Positions 7,415 through 14,874 of a DNA stretch of 50,828 bases are shown here, piece by piece. Every line of letters starts with the position of its first letter. The first letter of the stretch is position 1. The translations under genes were made by a program, and so were the position numbers. The notes under the pieces were generated by a model, which saw only the letters and a program-made list of their open reading frames with translations, did not search any database and was not told the DNA's origin. The stretch comes from an uncultured Collinsella sp. (GTDB lineage: Bacteria > Actinomycetota > Coriobacteriia > Coriobacteriales > Coriobacteriaceae). The DNA is taken from the NCBI GenBank assembly GCA_900542125.1, contig UQMO01000009.1:1-50828 (forward strand). The letters are read 5' to 3'.

Positions 7415-9247
7415 ATGGCACGACTGCACGTAATGGAACGCAGCCACGCTCAGGCTGTCATGGACGACCTGCACGATGCGCTCGGACGTCGTCTGGCGGT
7501 GAGTTCGCTCGCCCCGTGTCCCGTTGAGTTTACGGCAGCGCTCGTCAACCTGTGCTCCACCCAGAGCTGCGGCAAGTGCACGCCCTGCCGTGTGGGCCTG
7601 AGCGCGCTGAGCGACCTGCTCGCCGATGTGCTCGAAGGCCGCGCCGACGAGTCCACGCTCAATCTGATTGAGCGCACCGCCCGCACCATCTATCTTTCGA
7701 GCGACTGCGCCATCGGTTACGAGGCCGGCGCCATGGCGCTTACGGCTATCCGCGGTTTCCGCGACGACTTTGAGCACCACATCCGCGAGCACTCCTGTGG
7801 CTTTGACCGCGAGGCCCGCGTCCCGTGCGTCTCGGGCTGCCCGGCGCACGTCGACATTCCCGGTTACATTTCGCTGGTCGAGGCCGGCCGCTATGCCGAT
7901 GCCGTCAAGGTCATCCGCAAGAACAACCCGCTGCCGCTCGTCTGCGGTTTGGTGTGCGAGCATCCCTGCGAGATGCACTGCCGTCGCGGCATGGTCGACG
8001 ATCCCATGAACATCCTCGCCCTCAAGCGTTTTGCCGTTGAGCACAGCGACCTCAACGATTACAAGCCCAGCGTGGCCGACAACACCGGCAAGCGCATCGC
8101 CGTGATCGGCGGCGGCCCGGCCGGCCTTTCCTGTGCCTACTACCTGGCCGTGATGGGCCATAAGGTGACCATCTTTGAGCAGCGCCACCACCTGGGCGGC
8201 ATGCTGCGCTATGGCATTCCCAGCTACCGTCTGCCGCGCGAGCGCCTGCAGGCCGAGATCGACTGGATCTTGAGCGCCGGCATCAACGTGGAACTCGACC
8301 ACTCCGTCAATGGCGAGGAGCTTGCCCGCCTGCGCGACGAGTTCGATGCCGTCTACCTGGCCATTGGTGCCCACAGCGATAAGAAGCTCGGCCTTCCGGG
8401 CGAAGAGGCGCCCGGCGTGGAGTCGGCCGTCAAGATGCTGCGCGCCATCGGCGACGACGAGCTGCCCGACCTGAGCGGTCAGCGCGTGTGCGTCATCGGC
8501 GGCGGCAACGTGGCCATGGACGTGGCGCGCTCTGCCGTGCGCTGCGGTGCCGAAAAGGTGAGCATCGTCTACCGCCGTCGCATCTGCGACATGACGGCCC
8601 AGGATGCCGAGATTGCCGGCGCCCAGGCCGAGGGCTGCGAGGTTCTTGAGCTCACCGCACCGCTCGCTATTGAGACGGGCGAAGATGGTCGCGTGAGTGG
8701 TCTGCGCGTGCAGCCGCAGATTATCGGCGAGCCCCGTCGTGGGCGCCCGGCCCCGCGTGCCGCCGCGACGCCCGAGCGCGTCATTCCCTGCGAGCGCGTG
8801 TTTGTTGCCATTGGTCAGGACATCGATTCCAAGCCGTTTGAGGACATGGGCATCGCCTGCAAGTGGGGCTGCGTGGTCACCGATTCGGATGGCGCCGTGC
8901 CTAGCTTCGATGGCCTCTTTAGCGGCGGTGACTGCCAGACCGGTCCCGCCACTGTCATCCGGGCCATCAACGCCGGCCGCGTTGCTTCGGCAAATATCGA
9001 CCGCTACCTGGGCTTTGACCACAAGATCAAGCTCGACGTTGAGCTGCCGACCGTGCAGTTTAAGGGCAAGCACGAGTGCGGCCGCTGCGAGCTGGGCGAG
9101 CGCGAGGCCGGCGAGCGCATCCACGATTGGAATCTGGTCGAGCAGGGCCTTACCGAGGAGGAGGCACGCCAGGAGGCAAGCCGCTGCCTGCGTTGCGACC
9201 ACTTTGGCTTTGGCGCGTTCCGCGGAGGGAGGAACCTGGAATGGTAG
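7415..9247 (+). CDS. NuoF C-terminal/GltD-like NAD(P)-flavoprotein, hydrogenase partner
   Basis: A 610-residue soluble oxidoreductase. Residues 40-115 resemble the C-terminal [4Fe-4S] domain of NuoF (SCGKCTPCRVG), but the FMN/NADH-binding part of NuoF is absent. A GltD/NfnB-like module follows, with Cys-rich motifs (CVSGCPAH, CGLVCEHPCEMHC), an FAD loop (VIGGGPAGLSC) and an NAD(P) loop (VIGGGNVAMDVA). A Cys-containing tail (CGRCELG, CLRCDHFG) closes it. ATG 7415 has gagaggggat just upstream; the in-frame ATG 7400 lacks one. The hydrogenase start overlaps its stop by 7 nt, so it probably exchanges electrons between NAD(P)H and the hydrogenase. Whether it bifurcates cannot be read from sequence. 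Confidence 0.85.
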   Translation: MARLHVMERSHAQAVMDDLHDALGRRLAVSSLAPCPVEFTAALVNLCSTQSCGKCTPCRVGLSALSDLLADVLEGRADESTLNLIERTARTIYLSSDCAIGYEAGAMALTAIRGFRDDFEHHIREHSCGFDREARVPCVSGCPAHVDIPGYISLVEAGRYADAVKVIRKNNPLPLVCGLVCEHPCEMHCRRGMVDDPMNILALKRFAVEHSDLNDYKPSVADNTGKRIAVIGGGPAGLSCAYYLAVMGHKVTIFEQRHHLGGMLRYGIPSYRLPRERLQAEIDWILSAGINVELDHSVNGEELARLRDEFDAVYLAIGAHSDKKLGLPGEEAPGVESAVKMLRAIGDDELPDLSGQRVCVIGGGNVAMDVARSAVRCGAEKVSIVYRRRICDMTAQDAEIAGAQAEGCEVLELTAPLAIETGEDGRVSGLRVQPQIIGEPRRGRPAPRAAATPERVIPCERVFVAIGQDIDSKPFEDMGIACKWGCVVTDSDGAVPSFDGLFSGGDCQTGPATVIRAINAGRVASANIDRYLGFDHKIKLDVELPTVQFKGKHECGRCELGEREAGERIHDWNLVEQGLTEEEARQEASRCLRCDHFGFGAFRGGRNLEW

Positions 9248-11052
9248 AGCCCAACAACCCCACTGTCAGCGACAACACCGAAAGCGGAGCACTCAATATG
9301 GTCAAGCTCACTATCGATAATTGCGAGGTCGTGGTGCCCGAGCACACCACGATCCTGGACGCGGCCAAGTCCGCCGGCATCCAGATTCCCACCCTGTGCT
9401 ACCTGCGCGATCTAAACGAGATCGGCGGTTGCCGCGTGTGCGTGGTCGAGGTTGAGGGCTGCGACCAGCTGGTTGCCGCCTGCAACAACTACGTGCTCGA
9501 CGGCATGGTGGTCCACACTAACAGCCCCAAGGCCCGCGAGGCGCGTCGCACCAACGTGCAGCTGCTGCTGTCCCAGCACGACTCGCGCTGTACGAGCTGC
9601 GTGCGCAGTGGTAACTGCAACCTGCAGACCATCGCCAACGACCTGGGCATCTTCTATCTGCCGTACGAGCAGCACCTGGCGCGCGAGGGCTGGGATTTCG
9701 ATTTCCCCATCATCCGCGATAACGACAAGTGCATCAAATGCATGCGCTGCATCAAGGTGTGCGAGAGCGTGCAGGGCTTAGGGATTTGGGACCTGACCAA
9801 CCGCGCCACGCATACCGCCGTGGGCACCCGCGGGCGTGCGCCGATCAATAAGACCGATTGCGTCGCGTGCGGTCAGTGCATCACGCATTGCCCGACGGGC
9901 GCCCTGCGCGAGCGTGACGATACCGAGACCGTGTTCGATGCTCTCGCCGATCCCGACAAGATCGTGCTGGTGCAGATTGCGCCGGCCGTGCGTAGCGCCT
10001 GGGGTGAGGAGCTCGGCATTCCGCGCGAGGAGGCTACCGTCGAGCGCCTGGCTTGCGCGCTGCGCCGCGTGGGCTTTGAGTGCGTGTTCGACACCGACTT
10101 CTCGGCCGATCTCACCATTATGGAGGAGGGTTCCGAGCTGCTCGAGCGCCTGAGCAAGACCGCCAAGGGCGAGGGCGACAGCCGCGGCTGGCCCATGTTC
10201 ACGAGCTGCTGCCCGGGCTGGGTGCGCTTTGTGAAGGCACGCTATCCGGAGTTTGTCGACAGCCTGTCCACGTCCAAGTCGCCGCAGCAGATGTTCGGCG
10301 CTATCGCCAAGACATATTACGCCAAGGTGCTGGGCGTGGAGCCCGAGCGTCTGTTTGTGGTGTCCGTGATGCCGTGCACGGCCAAGAAGGCCGAGTGCGC
10401 GCTGCCCAGCATGGTGGGCGAGAGCGGTGCGCCCGACGTTGACGTTGCGCTGACGGTGCGCGAGATGGTGCGCATGATCCGCGCGAACCACGTGAGCGTG
10501 GATACGCTGGTTGAGGAGCCGCTCGATACGCCGCTGGGCTTTGGCACGGGCGCGGGTGTGATTTTTGGCGCCACGGGCGGCGTGATGGAGGCCGCCGTGC
10601 GCTCGGCCTATTACCTGGTGACGGGCAAGAACCCCGACGCCGACTTCTTTACCGATGTGCGCGGCCTGGACGGCTGGAAGGAAGCCGTGGCCGATATCGA
10701 TGGCACCAAGGTGCGCGTCGCCGTGGCACACGGGCTGGGCAATGCTGCCCGTCTGCTCGACGCGATTCGCGACGGCCGCGTGAGCTATGACTTCGTCGAG
10801 GTTATGGCATGCCCGGGCGGCTGCGTCGGTGGCGGCGGTCAGCCCATCCACGACGGCTGCGAGCTGGCAGCCGAGCGTGGCCAGGTGCTCTGGGGCCTGG
10901 ATGCCGCTGCGGACATTCGCTTCTCGCACGAGAATCCCGATGTCCAGGCGTGCTACCGCGAGTTTTTGGGTGAGCCGCTCTCGCCGCTGGCCGAGGAGCT
11001 GCTGCATACCGACCATCACGCATGGGCGATGCCTAACGAGGGGGCGTGCTAG
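9241..11052 (+). CDS. hydA: Group A [FeFe] hydrogenase, large multi-cluster form
   Basis: A 603-residue cytosolic hydrogenase. Domains in order: plant-type [2Fe-2S] (Cys53/64/67/81), His-ligated [4Fe-4S] (His113, Cys117/120/126), two [4Fe-4S] (Cys164/167/170/174 and 207/210/213/217), then the H-cluster domain with L1 TSCCPGW (321-327), L2 MPCTAKK (Cys379) and L3 ACPGGCVGG (Cys524, Cys528). All four H-cluster cysteines are present, so it should be active. The start ATG 9241 overlaps the upstream stop (ATGGTAG) and has ggagggagg 8 nt before it; ATG 9298 is a weaker alternative. Maturases HydE/F/G are not in the window. It evolves or takes up H2 with the flavoprotein. Confidence 0.95.
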   Translation: MVEPNNPTVSDNTESGALNMVKLTIDNCEVVVPEHTTILDAAKSAGIQIPTLCYLRDLNEIGGCRVCVVEVEGCDQLVAACNNYVLDGMVVHTNSPKAREARRTNVQLLLSQHDSRCTSCVRSGNCNLQTIANDLGIFYLPYEQHLAREGWDFDFPIIRDNDKCIKCMRCIKVCESVQGLGIWDLTNRATHTAVGTRGRAPINKTDCVACGQCITHCPTGALRERDDTETVFDALADPDKIVLVQIAPAVRSAWGEELGIPREEATVERLACALRRVGFECVFDTDFSADLTIMEEGSELLERLSKTAKGEGDSRGWPMFTSCCPGWVRFVKARYPEFVDSLSTSKSPQQMFGAIAKTYYAKVLGVEPERLFVVSVMPCTAKKAECALPSMVGESGAPDVDVALTVREMVRMIRANHVSVDTLVEEPLDTPLGFGTGAGVIFGATGGVMEAAVRSAYYLVTGKNPDADFFTDVRGLDGWKEAVADIDGTKVRVAVAHGLGNAARLLDAIRDGRVSYDFVEVMACPGGCVGGGGQPIHDGCELAAERGQVLWGLDAAADIRFSHENPDVQACYREFLGEPLSPLAEELLHTDHHAWAMPNEGAC

Positions 11053-11054
11053 CG

Positions 11055-12110
11055 ATGCGCGCGTTTGATTTTGAGCTGTCGCGCCGGGGGTTTGCCTCGG
11101 CGCTTGCCGCGGGTGCGCTGTCGCTTGCACTCGCGGGCTGTGGCGGCGGGGCTGCCGGTGCCGGGTCCGCCGCGGGCTCGGCTGCCACGGACGGCGCCGG
11201 TGCTGCTGCAGAGCCGGTCGAGGTGCGCGTCGCCTCGCTCAAGGGGCCGACCTCGATTGGTCTGGTGCAGTTTATGGACCGGGCAGCCGATGGCGAGACG
11301 GACAATGAGTTCGACTTTGCGATCAACACTGCCGCCGACGAGATTGTGCCCAAGGTCATTCAGGGCGATATCGACATTGCCCTGGTGCCGGCCAACGTGG
11401 CGAGCGTGCTCTACAACAAGACCGAGGGTGCGGTGCAGGTCATCGATATCAACACGCTGGGCGTGCTGAACGTTGTGACGGGCGACGCGAGTGTGGCCTC
11501 GTTTGGCGATCTGGCGGGCCATACTGTCTATATAACGGGCAAGGGCACCACGCCGGAGTACGTCATGAACTACTTGCTGGAGCGCGCGGGCCTGACCGGC
11601 CAGGTGGCGCTTGAGTTTAAGAGCGAGCCCACCGAGGTGCTGTCGGCGTTGCTTGTCGACCCGTCCGCCGTGGGCGTGCTGCCGGAGCCGTTCAAGACCG
11701 CTGCCATCGCCAAGAGCGAAGGCAAGCTGTCGGCGCCGGTGAGCCTGACCGATGTGTGGGATGAGCTAGCGGGTGACACGGGTTCGCGCCTGCTGACGGG
11801 CGTGACCGTGGTGCGCCGTGCCTTTGCCGAGGAGCATCCCGAGGCCGTGGCGGAATTCTTGCGCTGCCATGAGGCGAGCGTGAAGGCCGTCAATGCGGCG
11901 CCGGCAGATTGGGCACAGGCCGTGGTCGATGCGGGTATCGTCGATAACGCCGCGATTGCTGAAAAGGCGATTCCCGGGTGCATGCTCGTGTGCCAGACGG
12001 GGAAGGATATGAAGGCGGCGCTCGGTGGGTACCTGCAGGTGCTGGCCGATGCGGACGCGAGCGCCGTGGGCGGCAAGCTCCCGGCTGATGATTTCTATTA
12101 CATGGAGTAG
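11055..12110 (+). CDS. NitT/TauT-type ABC solute-binding lipoprotein with Tat signal
   Basis: A 351-residue exported protein. Residues 1-29 are a twin-arginine lipoprotein signal: SRRGF (9-13), a hydrophobic run, and lipobox LAGC with the lipidated Cys29. Low-complexity Gly/Ala/Ser follows, then a periplasmic-binding fold of the NMT1/SsuA/TauA class. ATG 11055 is 2 nt after the hydrogenase stop with gaggggg about 9 nt upstream; an in-frame GTG at 11046 overlaps that site and is rejected. The partner permease-ATPase follows at 12114. The substrate is unknown. Co-transcription with the hydrogenase is likely from the spacing, but a functional link is an inference. Confidence 0.82.
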   Translation: MRAFDFELSRRGFASALAAGALSLALAGCGGGAAGAGSAAGSAATDGAGAAAEPVEVRVASLKGPTSIGLVQFMDRAADGETDNEFDFAINTAADEIVPKVIQGDIDIALVPANVASVLYNKTEGAVQVIDINTLGVLNVVTGDASVASFGDLAGHTVYITGKGTTPEYVMNYLLERAGLTGQVALEFKSEPTEVLSALLVDPSAVGVLPEPFKTAAIAKSEGKLSAPVSLTDVWDELAGDTGSRLLTGVTVVRRAFAEEHPEAVAEFLRCHEASVKAVNAAPADWAQAVVDAGIVDNAAIAEKAIPGCMLVCQTGKDMKAALGGYLQVLADADASAVGGKLPADDFYYME

Positions 12111-12113
12111 CCC

Positions 12114-13493
12114 GTGCGTGCGTTTGCTCGACAAATGACAGAGCGTATGAAGGCGGTGACGGCAGCAGGTGCCGTTGCTGCCTTTTGGCTTGCCGTGTGG
12201 GTCTTTGCAGCAGCACTGGTGGCGCAGCCGTTGATTTTGCCGGGGCCAGGCACTGTTGCGATGGCGTTGCTGCGGCTAGTATGCGATGCCGGTACGTGGG
12301 CGATTCTGGTGGACTCAGGCGCGCGAATCTTGGGTGGGCTGGCGCTTGCCGCGGCGTGCGGCGGCGTGATGGCGGGAGCCTCGGTGCGGTCGCTGACGTT
12401 TGCCCGCTTGGTGGCGCCGGCGCTTTCGTTTGTTAAGGCGACGCCGGTTGCCTGCGTGGTGGTCCTGCTGCTCATTTGGTTGGGGTCGGCGCGTGTGAGC
12501 GTCGCGGCGGTCTTTTTGATGGCACTGCCGGGCGTGTATTTTTCGCTGGTCGAGGGCTTGGCGCAAGTGGATAGGCCGCTGGAGCAGATGTTTCGTCTGC
12601 ATGGCGTGCGGGGTTGGCGTCTGTTTTGTGCCCACACCTGGCGTGAAGTCCTGCCGTTTGTGCTTTCGTGCGCCCGCGCTGTGATCGGCATGAGCTGGAA
12701 GGCCGGCGTGGCGGCGGAGCTCATCGGCATGGCGACGGGCACCGTGGGCGAACGCATCTATCAGGCGAAGCTTTTGATCGAGACGGCGGACCTGCTGGCG
12801 TGGACCGTGCTGGTTGTTATGGCTTCGTGGGCATGCGAGCGCGTGCTGGTGTGGTTGCTGCGGGCTTCGGGGCCCGTGGCATGGCGTACTGCCGTGCGGG
12901 CGCATGGGCGCGGTGGCCGCGGGCGTGCGTGCGGCTCTGCTGGCGGCGGGGCTGCTGCGGAGCTTGCGCTCGCCGTGGGCGACCGGGCGCCCTGGTCGCC
13001 GGCGCTCGACGGACTGGTGCTTCATGTGCCCGCCGGTGGACGCACCTGTGTGATGGGCGCTTCGGGCGTGGGCAAGTCGACGTTGCTTGCGCTGGTGGCG
13101 GGGGAGTGCGCACCGTGCTCCATGGTGTTTCAGGACGTGCGCCTGGTCGAGGACGCCTCTGCTTTGGATAACGTGCTGGTGTGCGCCGATGCACGCGTGA
13201 ATGCCTCGAGTGCCGCTGCCTTGTTGCGCCTGCTGGTACCGGGGATCGATGTGCATGCCCGCGTGGCCGAGCTCTCGGGCGGGCAGCGCCGTCGCGTCGA
13301 GATTGCCCGAGCCCTGCTGTGTCCGGGCGGCGCAGTGATTCTGGACGAGCCCTTTACCGGTCTAGACATCGCTGCGCGCGACGCATGCACCGAGGTCGTG
13401 CTCGACTTGCTCGACGGCCGTATGCTGTTGCTTGCCACGCACGATTCCGCTGACGCTCGGGCCCTCAATATCTCGGACATCATCACGCTCTAA
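12114..13493 (+). CDS. Single-chain ABC transporter: permease fused to a shortened ATPase
   Basis: A 459-residue membrane protein. Residues 15-250 form a NitT/TauT-type permease of about six helices with an EAA-like cytoplasmic loop around 155-185. A basic Gly/Arg linker (265-280) leads to an ATPase of about 175 residues: Walker A GASGVGKST (315-323), Q-loop Gln340, signature LSGGQ (387-391), Walker B VILDEP (408-413) and H-loop His443. In most homologues the permease and ATPase are separate. Here Walker A to Gln340 is only 17 residues, roughly 20 fewer than usual. The GTG at 12114 follows ggag and starts 3 nt after the lipoprotein gene. The frame is intact across the junction. Confidence 0.85.
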   Translation: MRAFARQMTERMKAVTAAGAVAAFWLAVWVFAAALVAQPLILPGPGTVAMALLRLVCDAGTWAILVDSGARILGGLALAAACGGVMAGASVRSLTFARLVAPALSFVKATPVACVVVLLLIWLGSARVSVAAVFLMALPGVYFSLVEGLAQVDRPLEQMFRLHGVRGWRLFCAHTWREVLPFVLSCARAVIGMSWKAGVAAELIGMATGTVGERIYQAKLLIETADLLAWTVLVVMASWACERVLVWLLRASGPVAWRTAVRAHGRGGRGRACGSAGGGAAAELALAVGDRAPWSPALDGLVLHVPAGGRTCVMGASGVGKSTLLALVAGECAPCSMVFQDVRLVEDASALDNVLVCADARVNASSAAALLRLLVPGIDVHARVAELSGGQRRRVEIARALLCPGGAVILDEPFTGLDIAARDACTEVVLDLLDGRMLLLATHDSADARALNISDIITL

Positions 13494-13513
13494 AGACTTA
13501 CTCAGCAACAAAT

Positions 13514-13544
13514 TGATCCGTTTTTTCTCCGTCCCCAATGGGTC
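13514..13544. repeat. Half-copy of the GATCCGTTTT-CTCCGTCCCC element
   Basis: tgatccgttttttctccgtccccaatgggtc closely matches one arm of the palindrome at 24813-24901. Only one arm is present here. Confidence 0.6.
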
Positions 13545-13550
13545 GGGTAT

Positions 13551-13584
13551 GGTATTCTATCTGCGGGGTAATACTTAGGAATAC
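13551..13584. promoter_or_regulatory. Inverted repeat GGTATTC/GAATACC upstream of relB-like gene
   Basis: ggtattc (13551-13557) and gaatacc (13578-13584) are exact reverse complements. Two further ggtaatac/gtaatacc words lie in and beside them. Antitoxins of this type usually repress their own promoter, so this is a candidate operator. Confidence 0.4.
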
Positions 13585-13708
13585 CAAGTAATACCAACGC
13601 CGTAGAACAAACTCCAGATGCGGGCCAATCGGGTTGCCTTCACAGCCCGTCGCCCAGCCGCGTGGCCCGCATCCATCCGCACCACCGTCGTTTCAAAAAG
13701 GAAGCGCC

Positions 13709-13930
13709 ATGGCAGAACACATGACCCCGGTTGTCGCGAAGGTCTTGCCCGAGGAAAAGGCGGCCTTCGCGGCGGCAACCCAGCTCGTGGGCACCACGCC
13801 GTCTAACGCCATCCGCATGTTCATCGCCGCCTTCAATCGCTGCGGCACCTTCCCGTTCGACATCTCGCCGAGCGGGGCTTTTGGTAAAGAGTGTCCCCAA
13901 CAGCTAGTCGTTGAAGAACGTCCCCAATGA
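13709..13930 (+). CDS. RelB/DinJ-family antitoxin, orphan
   Basis: A 73-residue protein with a ribbon-helix-helix-like N-terminus. The segment TPSNAIRMFIAAF..GTFPFDI matches the DinJ/RelB pattern AIN-MFL...G-PF. ATG 13709 has aaaaaggaag about 5 nt upstream. No RelE/YafQ toxin follows; the next gene is a CPBP protease. The last 15 or so residues are encoded by the tandem GTCCCCAA repeat at 13893-13939, so the natural C-terminus, which in this family contacts the toxin, has been replaced. It may be a relic or a solitary repressor. Confidence 0.7.
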   Translation: MAEHMTPVVAKVLPEEKAAFAAATQLVGTTPSNAIRMFIAAFNRCGTFPFDISPSGAFGKECPQQLVVEERPQ

Positions 13931-13939
13931 CTAGTCGTC
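13893..13939. repeat. Tandem half-units GTCCCCAA...CTAGTCGT, 27-nt period
   Basis: Units at 13893-13912 and 13920-13939 share gtccccaa and ctagtcgt, with 27 nt between starts. The second ends exactly where the ribosome site of the next gene begins. Confidence 0.7.
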
Positions 13940-13953
13940 GGGAGGAGGTTGGC

Positions 13954-14874
13954 ATGCTCAATGCGATGATTTGGGCGCTTGCCTGTTTTGGCGTCGTCGC
14001 TGCCGATATTGCCCTGAGCGTCGTTTTGTTCTCCGCCCTTGGCGTCGCATCGGTGTTCATGGGTTTTTCGATCGATGATCTCGACATCCAATTGCTTCAG
14101 GCCGTCGCGCAGACGGCGTCGTTTTTGATGGCGCTGCTGTGGTGGCGTTATCTGTGGCCGCGTTCGTTTATGGCACGCCGGCAAAGCGCGCATCCGCTCG
14201 GCGGGGGAGCGCGTGGGGCATGGAAACGCATCGCCTGCGTTATCGTGATTGGCCTGGCCCTGCAGGTGGTCGTTGGCTACGTGACCGACGGCGTGCTGTC
14301 GCTGCTGCCCGAGGTCGCGGCAGACTATAGCGAGCTCGTCGAGGAAACGGGCATGGGCGATACCAGCCTTCTTGCCGTCCTGACCACGGTGCTCGGCGCG
14401 CCGTTTTGCGAGGAACTGCTGGTGCGCGGCATCATCTTTGAGTTTTCGCTGCGTGCGTTTAATCCACAGTGCCGTTCGCTCTGGAAGCGCCGGCGCCGCG
14501 CGAACGCGCAGGACGGCGCCATAGTGCCCTGGGCGGCCCCGAGTACCCGGGGCGTCGCCGCGGCAATCGTGCTGCAGGCGGCGGTCTTCGGTTTTATGCA
14601 CATGAACTGGGTGCAGGGCTGCTACGCGGGCGCTGCCGGCCTCATTTTTGGTTGGGTACTCGTGACCACCGGAAAGCTCCGCTACACGATCCTGTTGCAC
14701 TTTGCCTTTAATGCCGGGTCGTATCTCATGACGTTGCTCTGGTTTGTGAACACGCCGTTCGACGTGGCAATTACGGTCGCGATCGCCGGCGTGATCCTGG
14801 TGGAGGCAATGCGCTCGCTGCGCCAAGCGTGCCAGCAGAGCGCTGTGAGCACATCTACCGCATTCCCGCACTAA
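13954..14874 (+). CDS. CPBP-family intramembrane metalloprotease
   Basis: A 306-residue polytopic membrane protein with about eight hydrophobic segments. The three CPBP/Abi motifs are present: EE-x3-R in CEELLVRG, FxxxH in FGFMHMNW, and HxxxN in HFAFNAG. These line a membrane-embedded metal site. Family members process prenylated or signal proteins, or give bacteriocin immunity; the role here is unknown. ATG 13954 has ggaggagg 5 nt upstream; the open frame from 13927 begins inside the repeat. Its stop overlaps the stop of the opposing ygiQ gene by 4 nt. Confidence 0.85.
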   Translation: MLNAMIWALACFGVVAADIALSVVLFSALGVASVFMGFSIDDLDIQLLQAVAQTASFLMALLWWRYLWPRSFMARRQSAHPLGGGARGAWKRIACVIVIGLALQVVVGYVTDGVLSLLPEVAADYSELVEETGMGDTSLLAVLTTVLGAPFCEELLVRGIIFEFSLRAFNPQCRSLWKRRRRANAQDGAIVPWAAPSTRGVAAAIVLQAAVFGFMHMNWVQGCYAGAAGLIFGWVLVTTGKLRYTILLHFAFNAGSYLMTLLWFVNTPFDVAITVAIAGVILVEAMRSLRQACQQSAVSTSTAFPH

